DNA of 64,000 nt from JBHJHP01 sp042219825 (GTDB taxonomy: Bacteria; Bacteroidota; Bacteroidia; Bacteroidales; UBA5342): the NCBI RefSeq assembly GCF_042219825.1, contig NZ_JBHJHQ010000005.1, positions 442,087-506,086 on the forward strand, read 5' to 3'. The notes below the pieces were generated by a model. That model did no database searches, was not told the origin of the DNA, and was given only the letters and a program-made list of their open reading frames with translations. Shown piece after piece: positions 35,687 through 44,309 of this stretch (position 1 is its first letter; each line of letters opens with the position of its first letter). The translations under genes and the position numbers were made by a program.

Positions 35687-37180
35687 TTAATAGACCAGCG
35701 TCTGAATGGCTCTGGCCGGAATCTTAATGTTTACAGCCTGCATGTTCACATACAACAAATAATCTATGTCCTTATCTGTATCATTCATCACAACAGTCAC
35801 CATTTTACCATCCGGGTTCCGGAACGAAGTACTTTGCAGGAAACTGATACTGGTTGCCGTACTAACGCGTTTGGCACCTGGTTCAATGAATTTCGAAAAG
35901 TGTCCGATGTAATAATAAGCCGGGGTAAAGATCAGCTCTCCGGTCCGCGTATCGGCATGAACCGGAGCAAAACAGAAATTACCGACATGATTTGGTCCGC
36001 CATTCTCATCCAGTAAGATATTCCAGTCGGTCCAGCCTACCGTGCCACTGTTAAAATCATGGATCATCGACTCTCCATAACGTTCAGCATTGGGCCAGTA
36101 CTGGTATTTCTCAGGATCAAACTTCTCGTTACAACCCTCTGTAAACATGAGATTCTTATCAGGATATGCCTCCCATACTTTTTCAAGATTATCATATTTG
36201 GGATCTCCGCCCGACCAGTTTTCGTACCAGTGAAAACCAATTCCCCAGACATACTTAGCGGCTTCAGGATCATTTAAAATGGTATTGGAACGGTTAAAAA
36301 CAAGATCCCTGTTATGATCCCAAACAATGATCTTTTTATTCTTCAGCCCGTTATTTTCAAACGTTGGTCCGAGGTAGTTTTTCAGAAAATCACGTTCCTC
36401 CTCTGCTGTGTAAATGCAGGATTCCCAGCGTTGAACCGCCATTGGTTCATTCTGAATGGTTACCCCCCAAACGGGAATACCCTCTTTTTCGTAAGCCTCA
36501 ATAAACTTTACAAAATAATTGGCCCAGGGCTGGTAAAACTCAGGCAACAGTTTACCACCATGCAGCATTTCACCATTGCTTTTCATAAATGGCGGCGGGC
36601 TCCAGGGGCTGGCATAAGTCGTGAGTTTTCCTCCGGCCGTCTCAAGGGCACGATGGATCATCGGGATCCTGTATTTCATATCATGAGCAATGGAAAAAGT
36701 CTTTAGTTCCGGATCATCGTCAGACACATAGGTAAAGCTTTCTGATCCGAAATCAGCACTATGAATAGAAACCCGGAGCAGGTGATAATTTATACCCGTT
36801 TCAGCGTAATAGGCATCCAGCAATTCCTGCTGCTTTTCCTCAGGCAGTTTTGCAAATACTTCGGCTGAGGCATCCGTAATGGCTCCTCCAATACCCATAA
36901 AAGTCTGAAACGTTTTATGCGGATTCACAAATACAGATTTTTCCGTTTCAAGAGCCTGCTTTCCTTTTTCAAATTTATACTCGCCCGTTTTTTGCAGCCT
37001 TGATCCGGTATGCATAGCCGTGGTGTACACCATTGCTGTTTTACCTTTAGCTGTAAATACATCTTCTGTGCTGTTATCTGTCACATGCTTTGAGCCACAA
37101 GATGTGAGGATGATTCCCAGAACGACTGCTCCTATATAGCCTTTCATGTTATGTGTATTTATTTTGTTTTCTTTTTTCAT
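35687..37180 (-). CDS. GH30 family glucanase lipoprotein (probable endo-beta-1,6-glucanase)
   Basis: 497 residues. The start at 37180 overlaps the CotH stop by 4 bp (ATGA); an internal ATG at 37147 would also give the lipoprotein signal (AVVLGIILTSC). The catalytic barrel carries FQTFMGIGGAITDASAEVF near the start, acid/base E245 in TIQNEPMA and nucleophile E348 in MFTEGCNE, followed by the side beta-sandwich ending RAIQTLVY, the normal GH30 plan. In glucan loci, GH30_3 members cut beta-1,6-glucan, which suits the beta-1,3-acting neighbours; subfamily is inferred. The residues after the lipid Cys (GSKHV) lack the acidic surface-export signal, so it may face the periplasm. Confidence 0.88.
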   Translation of the reverse strand: MKKENKINTHNMKGYIGAVVLGIILTSCGSKHVTDNSTEDVFTAKGKTAMVYTTAMHTGSRLQKTGEYKFEKGKQALETEKSVFVNPHKTFQTFMGIGGAITDASAEVFAKLPEEKQQELLDAYYAETGINYHLLRVSIHSADFGSESFTYVSDDDPELKTFSIAHDMKYRIPMIHRALETAGGKLTTYASPWSPPPFMKSNGEMLHGGKLLPEFYQPWANYFVKFIEAYEKEGIPVWGVTIQNEPMAVQRWESCIYTAEEERDFLKNYLGPTFENNGLKNKKIIVWDHNRDLVFNRSNTILNDPEAAKYVWGIGFHWYENWSGGDPKYDNLEKVWEAYPDKNLMFTEGCNEKFDPEKYQYWPNAERYGESMIHDFNSGTVGWTDWNILLDENGGPNHVGNFCFAPVHADTRTGELIFTPAYYYIGHFSKFIEPGAKRVSTATSISFLQSTSFRNPDGKMVTVVMNDTDKDIDYLLYVNMQAVNIKIPARAIQTLVY

Positions 37181-38700
37181 TTTAAAGTGATTTTAACCCG
37201 CATCAAGTCTTTTCCGGAGGTTATAACCAACATGTAGATTCCTTTAGGATACTGCTCCGGATCAACAATTTCATCAACGGAATGCCCCTGATGTATGCTC
37301 CGGAAAATGGCCTTACCGGTCATATCATACAGTGTAATTCTGCTATTCTTATTTTCAGAACTATACCGCACATGTACCGGACCGAAAGAAGGATTCGGAT
37401 AAACCAGCAGATTGTTGATTCCGCCTGTTAATACCGGAGATTTATACCCGGTATGTACGTCATATTCGCTGAGTTCAGCAGTAACATTACCGAGGCGATC
37501 GTCAATAAAGGATTTCATATCATCCATGTCATTATGAAAGGTGCTGCTTTCATACCGACTTACATTATTGCGGATACCCAGCCATAATGAATCAAGGGTT
37601 GCATTGAGAAAATCCTTCCCCAGATAGCTGTTCAGCGCACTTTTATATGTTGCGATGTATTGATTTCTAATAAGGGAATCTTTCATCATGTTCCAGACCA
37701 GTGGTCGTTCCACCGGTTCCCCCTCCACCTTATTGTAAGGTTCATAGCCGTCAAAATAATGAAATACACTTCCATTTGTTCCGATGCTGTTAAAGTGGCC
37801 TGAACGCTGAAAGGTGGCATCCATATCCCAGGGTATAAAGTGCCACATTTTATCATTTGGGGTCTGGTATAAAAAGTAGTTTTTGGGCCTGAAAGGGTAA
37901 CCGTCCCAGTGAGCCATGAAATTAGCCACAACCAGGTATTTCAGGAATGCATCCACATCAAAATTCCGGCGAATCATTTCAGCAAACTGATCTTCAGGCG
38001 TGTAATTGATTAAATACGTAAAGTCACGGATAGAACTGTAATCAAATTCCTCTTCGTCATTATTGTTGGTTTGCTTGCGATAATGCAGAAAGTAATCACT
38101 GTAAGCATTCCCCAGGAAAGTCAGGTCTGCAAAATACTTGATTTCATCCGGCATATCGTATGCTGCTTTGTACAGGTCTCCATCGTTATCGCCAAACGTA
38201 TCGGTTAACCAGCGTTTATTATCCGGATCCTCATACTGCAGGTATACCCCCTGTCGTTTACCGTTAACGGAAAGGATGACATGCTGAGCCGTAACACAGG
38301 GAACACCTGCTGCATCCATGAGCAGATATGCCAGCCGCTGACGAAGGTTTAGCTCGTAATTAAAATTCCATTCCCTCCGGTTGTTGTAGCGGTTCAGTTT
38401 TGACGTTTTGATTTTCCAGTTTCTGAAGTCGCCCTGCTGCATCAGTGTATACAAATAATAAGCACCACGGTAATGTATTTCAACATTATCAATCCTCAGA
38501 TCATCAGCGGTAAAGTTTCCGTGCACGTCTTCGTTGGTATATGGATGTGATTCCAGTTCATCAATACTATCCTGCTCAATTTCAATATTTACCTGTACAA
38601 AATCCTGGCTGCTTATACCCTGCCCCATAAAAAAGCAAAGCATGACAGTAACCCCAAAGGGGAACCACGTAAAACGTGTATGTATTTGTTCAGGCTTCAT
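37177..38700 (-). CDS. CotH kinase family protein with T9SS domain, within the glucan operon
   Basis: 507 residues with a signal peptide (FPFGVTVMLCFFMGQGISSQ). The CotH domain covers ~35-400, with FRNWKIKTSKLNRY, REWNFNYELNLRQRLAYLLMDAAGVP and the acidic motif WHFIPWDMDATF (D292, D294), which corresponds to the metal-binding DxD-like motif of these atypical kinases. A T9SS domain ends the protein (VYPNPSFGPVHV). It begins directly at the stop of the GH128 gene (TAA-ATG) and overlaps GH30 by 4 bp, so it is tightly coupled to two glucanases. It may phosphorylate a co-secreted enzyme or act structurally; neither is shown. Confidence 0.87.
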   Translation of the reverse strand: MKPEQIHTRFTWFPFGVTVMLCFFMGQGISSQDFVQVNIEIEQDSIDELESHPYTNEDVHGNFTADDLRIDNVEIHYRGAYYLYTLMQQGDFRNWKIKTSKLNRYNNRREWNFNYELNLRQRLAYLLMDAAGVPCVTAQHVILSVNGKRQGVYLQYEDPDNKRWLTDTFGDNDGDLYKAAYDMPDEIKYFADLTFLGNAYSDYFLHYRKQTNNNDEEEFDYSSIRDFTYLINYTPEDQFAEMIRRNFDVDAFLKYLVVANFMAHWDGYPFRPKNYFLYQTPNDKMWHFIPWDMDATFQRSGHFNSIGTNGSVFHYFDGYEPYNKVEGEPVERPLVWNMMKDSLIRNQYIATYKSALNSYLGKDFLNATLDSLWLGIRNNVSRYESSTFHNDMDDMKSFIDDRLGNVTAELSEYDVHTGYKSPVLTGGINNLLVYPNPSFGPVHVRYSSENKNSRITLYDMTGKAIFRSIHQGHSVDEIVDPEQYPKGIYMLVITSGKDLMRVKITLK

Positions 38701-40197
38701 TTATTGCTTCACAATTTTTTTTAAAATCCGGTGGTTATCAGCATTGACCTCCACAACATAAATGCCCGGCACCAGAGTACCCAAATCAATTTGTGTGGCA
38801 TTCTCCTTTTTCAGCACAGGAATACCGTCAATATTATAAATCTGTACTCTGTTTGCGGAAGCAGATGTGCCGGAAATAATCAGTACATCATTACCTGATG
38901 CATTTAAAATAACGGCAGCGCCCGGCTTCTCATCCAGTTTCTGTGCGGTCTGATTCCTGATTTCAAACCAATTCAGATTAAAGCCGCTGCCCAGGGCAAC
39001 CAGCTTTAAGATATGTATGCCCTTCGACAGATCAATCGTTTTTGTCACGGTTGACCAGTTATCCCAGCCATCATTATCCGGAATCTGATGTGTTAAGACA
39101 GCTGATCCATCCACATAGACTTTTAGTGCAGTTCTTCGTGTTGACGAAACCCGGATATCAAAATTATATGTCCCGTCTGCCGGAACATCTATTCTGTACT
39201 CCAGATAATCGTTGATCTGCACATCGGTTACATCCATCACCCCGTCCTGGTCTGATGTGCGTTCAATCTTCATTCCCAATGCACGATTATAATCTTCTGC
39301 TTCTATACGTGCAGGAACCTGCACCACTCTTGCGGTATCATGTACCGGCATCGCTTTATAGGCCTGACCCAAATCGGTAAGTTGTCCGTTTGCCCCCAGC
39401 AAATCGATGTATGGAAAACTCTGAATCCCACCTGATGTCCGTCCGATAAACCAGGCATACCGGAACACATCCGGACTGTTTTCCAGAAACTCCACAGCCT
39501 CCATCATAAAGCTGATCTGATCTTCCGGGGAGTTTATGGCATCGTTATATTCCCAGCCTGCGAACTCTGTCAGCCAAATGGGTTTGTTGTATTTTTCAAA
39601 TAATGAGATATACCATTCCAAAGCACTGGCATGGTTCATATAGCAATGCACCGCAATATAATCAACCTGACAATCGGGGCAGGCCGCAAAAAAATCATCC
39701 AGGTACTGAACAGGATCCGTATATGTAGTGCCATTTTCAGATACGCAGCTGTTACAGAAATTAACTGCCGGACCAACAATCTCAAGGTTGTAATCAGCAG
39801 CAATAGCTTCCAGCCGCGGCCAGATCGCTGCAACCTGGGATGGTTTCATATTAGCCTGATCCAAAAAGTTGGGCTCATTGAAGGCCAGAAGATATTTGGT
39901 TTCCGGATGCTTATCAAGGAATGTCCGCAGTTTGCTTTCATTAAATGATCCATTCCAGGTCATCGGAACAAAGTCAAAACCATAATCGCCGTATACATCA
40001 GCTACAGTGCTCTCCGGTGTTTCTGACCAGTTATACCACCAGGAGACAGCCGGCGCAAGGGTCTCCATATCCTTCGGGGAATGATGGCCATAAGCAATAC
40101 CCCGTTTTTGTGCATCCGCATCAGGAATTGATATCAGAAGCAGGATAAAGCAAAAAACGCCTGTAACCCGTACGCCATACTTTCTTAATTCATGCAT
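38701..40197 (-). CDS. GH128-type endo-beta-1,3-glucanase with CBM6-like module and T9SS domain
   Basis: About 498 residues from the ATG at 40197, which gives a compact signal peptide (VRVTGVFCFILLLISIPDADAQ); an ATG at 40251 would add 18 residues. The catalytic part (~33-265) has the GH128/glycosyl-hydrolase-core signatures SWWYNWSETPE, FVPMTWNG, acid/base E108 in LAFNEPNF and nucleophile E211 in WLTEFAGW. A CBM6-like module follows (~290-415, VPARIEAEDYNRA...FNLNWFEIRN), then a T9SS-type tail (IYNIDGIPVLKK...GIYVVEV). GH128 enzymes cleave beta-1,3-glucan internally. It sits between the GH16 and CotH genes, the latter with no intergenic base. Confidence 0.88.
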   Translation of the reverse strand: MHELRKYGVRVTGVFCFILLLISIPDADAQKRGIAYGHHSPKDMETLAPAVSWWYNWSETPESTVADVYGDYGFDFVPMTWNGSFNESKLRTFLDKHPETKYLLAFNEPNFLDQANMKPSQVAAIWPRLEAIAADYNLEIVGPAVNFCNSCVSENGTTYTDPVQYLDDFFAACPDCQVDYIAVHCYMNHASALEWYISLFEKYNKPIWLTEFAGWEYNDAINSPEDQISFMMEAVEFLENSPDVFRYAWFIGRTSGGIQSFPYIDLLGANGQLTDLGQAYKAMPVHDTARVVQVPARIEAEDYNRALGMKIERTSDQDGVMDVTDVQINDYLEYRIDVPADGTYNFDIRVSSTRRTALKVYVDGSAVLTHQIPDNDGWDNWSTVTKTIDLSKGIHILKLVALGSGFNLNWFEIRNQTAQKLDEKPGAAVILNASGNDVLIISGTSASANRVQIYNIDGIPVLKKENATQIDLGTLVPGIYVVEVNADNHRILKKIVKQ

Positions 40198-40279
40198 GAT
40201 AAGAATGATATGCACTAAAGGTATTACGGGGTATGGAACTGTCTTTTTCATGTTTTATTTCTGCAACAGATCTTGCGGA

Positions 40280-42277
40280 TTATAAATTCTGTGATCTGAC
40301 TTTGATGAATCTTTTTGATGTCCTTTCATATGCATTCCGGAGGGTCAATATATAGACACCCGCCTCCAGGCTTCCGGTAGAAAGTACCTCGTCAGGTAAA
40401 ACACGCCCGGACTGTATAATTTTCCCGCTCACACTGGCAATCTGGTACCGGTACTCCGTATCCATGTTGCTAATGTGTAGCCTGTTGGTCACTATCGTGG
40501 GAAAAACTGCTAAGTCTGCTACTGACGTGTTTTTATCCAAAGGTGTTGTTGAACGTGTAAAATTCATGTTTGCCATGTTAAAATCTCCATTTATAATTTC
40601 AAGTCTTAACATGGTATCTGTTTCAAATAACTGAATATCCCTGATGTACATGGAGCGAAACTGCGTCCAGGAGCTGGCAGTAGAAGCTACTTTTTCCCCG
40701 GTGAGATCACGCCCGTTCATTAACAGCCGGAAACTGCCTCCACGGGTAAGACCAGCTGTTCTGCACATGATATCGTACAAACCATCTGCCTCAACCTTCA
40801 CGCTGTATTCGAGCCATTCTCCCGGGAAAGTCCAGCCGATATTACCGGTACCATCTCCATCTTCTGTATCCACATCTTCATCCTGTCGAAGTCCCGGGCC
40901 GTTATTCCCTTCATCGGTATCGTGATATGCAATTCCTTCACCTCCCTGATCAAAATATACCGACCGTATGTCTCCCGGTATTGTTAGCGGCTGATCCAGA
41001 TAGGGCAGCTGTGCAATTGCATCCACTTCCATTTCGGCACTATCTGTTCCACAGGAATTGCCAATCATTACTTTTATGGTTCCACCAGTTCCACCCCAGT
41101 TCACAACGATCGTGCTGGAGTCCTTTTTTTCTGATGTCACGCCCTCAGGCAAAATCCAGGTATAATCTGTATGCGCTGCATGAGGCACCTGGTACACGAT
41201 GTTTTTCTGATAAGCGCTGACCGAATTTTCCCCAATCATGATGACCTCAGCGAGCTTCACCGGGTAAGCCAGGTTTTTAGTTGAACAGGGTGTGGTCAGC
41301 ACACACTTTACAGTATCCGCACTACAGCCCCAGTTAACTGTAACCGAAGATGTTCCCTGTCCGGAAATGATTTCAGCACCATCAGGCACCAACCATTCAT
41401 ACTGATATTCCGGATTATTAATCAGGCTGAACTCAGCTCCTTCCTGACGAGGTATCACTTCTGCCGGTCCTTCTATTGCAGGGTCGGATCCAGCCTGATA
41501 AACCCTGACATAATCCACCCACATCTGTTGAGGAAAGGTTGTTGATCCATCCGGATTCCCCGGCCAGTTTCCACCGACAGCGAGATTAAGAAGGATAAAA
41601 AAGTCATTGTGAAACTCTGACATATGATCAGGTGTAATGCTCACCACTGCATACTGCACATCATCCAAAAACCACTTGATATAGGTTTCTGTCCACTCTA
41701 TAGAAAATACGTGAAATGCATCGTTAAAAATACCAGTGGGCAACTGTTTTGAACCCCCATACTGTGCGTGATTACCACTGGCATCAGACCAGTGAACTGT
41801 GCCGTAAATTTTATCATCGCGGCCTTCTCCGCCACCTATCATCTCCATGATATCAATCTCACCGCACGATGGCCAGCCGGTTCCCGTAAAGATATTGTTG
41901 CCCATCATCCAGAAAGCAGGCCAGATGCCCTGACCGTAAGGCAGTTTTATCCTGGCTTCCATCCTGCCATATTTAAATGACGCTTTATTGTATGAAATCA
42001 GACGTGCTGAAGTATATGCTTTCCCAAGGTAGTTTTCCTTGCGTGCCTCAATAATCAGCATGCTGTCAACAACCCTGGAATTATTCAGATTATCAGTGTA
42101 ATACTGCAATTCATTGTTTCCTCCGCCATCGCCGTTTACCTCATGTGTCCATTTGGCAGGATCCGGTGCGCCTGAATAGTTAAACTCATCAGCCCAGACC
42201 AGTTCATAACATTGTGCCACAACGCTGGAGAAACCTGCTAAAATTGCAAAACAAAGTATGAGAATTCGTTTATTCAT
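40280..42277 (-). CDS. GH16 laminarinase-type endo-beta-1,3-glucanase, multidomain, T9SS
   Basis: 665 residues with a signal peptide ending SSVVAQ. GH16 catalytic domain ~22-265: LVWADEFNYSGAPDPAKW, NNELQYYTD, and GEIDIMEMIGG with catalytic E140 and E145 around D142; the extra Met is the mark of laminarinase/beta-bulge-type members. Two PKD-like domains (~270-350 and ~355-435, YEWLVPDGAEI, YTWILPEGVT), a CBM6-like module (~445-585, GWTFPGEWLEYSVKVEADGLY) and a T9SS domain (VFPTIVTNRLHI) follow. It cuts beta-1,3-glucan outside the cell. The stop of the upstream GH5 gene is 4 bp away, so it is co-transcribed. Confidence 0.92.
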   Translation of the reverse strand: MNKRILILCFAILAGFSSVVAQCYELVWADEFNYSGAPDPAKWTHEVNGDGGGNNELQYYTDNLNNSRVVDSMLIIEARKENYLGKAYTSARLISYNKASFKYGRMEARIKLPYGQGIWPAFWMMGNNIFTGTGWPSCGEIDIMEMIGGGEGRDDKIYGTVHWSDASGNHAQYGGSKQLPTGIFNDAFHVFSIEWTETYIKWFLDDVQYAVVSITPDHMSEFHNDFFILLNLAVGGNWPGNPDGSTTFPQQMWVDYVRVYQAGSDPAIEGPAEVIPRQEGAEFSLINNPEYQYEWLVPDGAEIISGQGTSSVTVNWGCSADTVKCVLTTPCSTKNLAYPVKLAEVIMIGENSVSAYQKNIVYQVPHAAHTDYTWILPEGVTSEKKDSSTIVVNWGGTGGTIKVMIGNSCGTDSAEMEVDAIAQLPYLDQPLTIPGDIRSVYFDQGGEGIAYHDTDEGNNGPGLRQDEDVDTEDGDGTGNIGWTFPGEWLEYSVKVEADGLYDIMCRTAGLTRGGSFRLLMNGRDLTGEKVASTASSWTQFRSMYIRDIQLFETDTMLRLEIINGDFNMANMNFTRSTTPLDKNTSVADLAVFPTIVTNRLHISNMDTEYRYQIASVSGKIIQSGRVLPDEVLSTGSLEAGVYILTLRNAYERTSKRFIKVRSQNL

Positions 42278-42281
42278 AGTG

Positions 42282-44273
42282 TTATTTTTTCACCTCCAGA
42301 ATTCCGGAGAGCATTCTGTCATTTTGACCAATTTGTACAATGTAGATTCCGGCACTCAGTGGCGGTGTTATTTTCAATTTTTCTGACACAGGGACAGGAA
42401 GGAATTCACGATAGACTCTCCTTCCGTCTGCTCCGATAATTTCAATTCTGTTAAACCTAAATCCGGGACTTGTAACAGAAATGCTTCCTGAAGTCGGATT
42501 AGGATAGAGTTGAAAATGGTTTCCCTTATTATTATTCAGTGCCAGGGCATTGGCATCGCGGAACTCAAATTTATCGATATTAAAAGCACCTTCTATAATT
42601 TCAATCCGCATCACCTGTTGTCCTTCCGGCAGCCTCAGTTTATCCTGCGTAACTTCCGTATTTTGCTGCCAGTCTCCGGTTGCCGGAACTGTCCATATCC
42701 TGGCCTTACCTCGTTCAAACACCATCCTGAATGTTCCACCATCTTCAGCTGATGCCACATGCGCCGTAATGACATAATCCGTGGTTTTATCAATATTTAC
42801 AGTATATTCGAGCCACTCATCCGGTTCAACATAAGAAACCTGGAAACCTCCATCGGTACGTGCTTCTATATCTACGCCCGTATTTGATCTGAAAGCACCT
42901 CCCTGGTTCTCAGGATCCGAATCATGATAAGCATCATCTTCATTCCCCTTGTCGAACTCCTCTGCCTGAATTGTTCCGGGTATTGATAAAGGAGCAGCGT
43001 TAAACGGCGCCCTTATAACAGGAGCCACTGCTTTAACAATCTGGGGATAGCCCCATGAAACAGCCGTATCGCTTTGATGGGTCATGATACGGAAAAAGTA
43101 ATCCCGCCCGTCTGTCAGCGTTGAGTCTGTAAACCGGTTCACGCCCGGCACAACACTACCTATGGTTATATAATTCCCTCCGGCCAGTTTTCGCTGAACC
43201 GTCAGGCTGTCATACGTTTTGGCCTGATTTACCCATGATAGAAGTACGGAAGAATCCGCCTGCATTTCAGCTGTAAAATCCGTCACACTTTGCGGTGAAT
43301 AGTGCAGGATTATGTCATTCCACTCTTTCCACTTCCGGGTTTGCCTCATGTAAACCTGGAACCAGCCATTATCATCCCACACAGTAAATGCAACCTTGCT
43401 TTTTATAGCATTTTCAACGAAACAGGCATAATGGCGAAACCTGGAGTTCAGGTCGCTGTCGCCTCCGTCATCGTTAACGTAAGTTGAACCGAATTCTCCC
43501 AGTAAAACCGGTATGCCGGTCTGATCCGACCAGGTATGTACTTTAGTGAATAACGAAGCAATCGCATTCTTGTCCGCCGCAGTCCCCCAGGTTCCCTTAC
43601 CCTGTCCACCGAATTCCCATGGATCATAGGAATGCCAGGTACCAAACAAATACGGATCATCCGGAAAAATGACATCGGGATTGACCATATCGTTGGCTGA
43701 CGACCAGTTATTACCGGCCAGTACAACAATGCGCGTCGGATTGGTTTTACGGACAATACCGAGAACGCGATGATTATACTCATTCACATTATCAACGGTC
43801 CAGCCATTGGGCTCATTCATCAACTCAAAGAACAGTTTATCCGGTTTATCCTTAAATCTCACCGCTACCTGGCTCCATATACTGTCCCAACGTTCCTTTT
43901 GTCCTTCATAGTCTTCCTTTACCGGTTCGGAGTGATGGGCATTGATGATCACGAAAAAGCCCTGATTCAGTGCCCAGTCCACGATGGTCTCCACACGGTT
44001 CATCCATGATTCGGAAATTTTATATGGCGCCGATTCTTCGGTATGTGTATACCACCTTACCGGAATTCTTACGGTGCTGTAACCAGCTGCTTTATAATCC
44101 TCAAAAAAGTATTCCTGAGCTGCGGGTGCCCAAGAACCTTCCTCCGGTGCTTCCAGTGTATTGCCCATGTTTATTCCCCGTCCCATTTGTTCCAGTGCCT
44201 GCTGCGGTGTTATCTGAGCAAACATCCCAAGTGAGAACATGAAAGCCAGTATGATTCCTGTATATTTCTTCAT
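42282..44273 (-). CDS. GH5 family glycoside hydrolase with CBM6-like module and T9SS domain
   Basis: About 663 residues from the ATG at 44273 (two other ATGs lie 2 and 4 codons earlier), with signal peptide YTGIILAFMFSLGMFAQ. GH5 barrel ~20-315: GRGINMGNTLEAP, STVRIPVRWYTH, VIINAHHSEP, acid/base E154 in FFELMNEPNG and nucleophile E260 in VLLGEFGS; this is the cellulase-like GH5 type, distinct from the two GH5 proteins at 31-35 kb. A fibronectin-like domain (~322-415), a CBM6-like module (~425-570, VSYVEPDEWLEYTV) and a T9SS domain (LYPNPTSGSISV) follow. The likely substrate is mixed or beta-1,3/1,6-glucan; cellulose cannot be excluded. Confidence 0.9.
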   Translation of the reverse strand: MKKYTGIILAFMFSLGMFAQITPQQALEQMGRGINMGNTLEAPEEGSWAPAAQEYFFEDYKAAGYSTVRIPVRWYTHTEESAPYKISESWMNRVETIVDWALNQGFFVIINAHHSEPVKEDYEGQKERWDSIWSQVAVRFKDKPDKLFFELMNEPNGWTVDNVNEYNHRVLGIVRKTNPTRIVVLAGNNWSSANDMVNPDVIFPDDPYLFGTWHSYDPWEFGGQGKGTWGTAADKNAIASLFTKVHTWSDQTGIPVLLGEFGSTYVNDDGGDSDLNSRFRHYACFVENAIKSKVAFTVWDDNGWFQVYMRQTRKWKEWNDIILHYSPQSVTDFTAEMQADSSVLLSWVNQAKTYDSLTVQRKLAGGNYITIGSVVPGVNRFTDSTLTDGRDYFFRIMTHQSDTAVSWGYPQIVKAVAPVIRAPFNAAPLSIPGTIQAEEFDKGNEDDAYHDSDPENQGGAFRSNTGVDIEARTDGGFQVSYVEPDEWLEYTVNIDKTTDYVITAHVASAEDGGTFRMVFERGKARIWTVPATGDWQQNTEVTQDKLRLPEGQQVMRIEIIEGAFNIDKFEFRDANALALNNNKGNHFQLYPNPTSGSISVTSPGFRFNRIEIIGADGRRVYREFLPVPVSEKLKITPPLSAGIYIVQIGQNDRMLSGILEVKK

Positions 44274-44309
44274 CAGCATCTGCATTCTCTGTTCTGGAAG
44301 AATCGTTTT

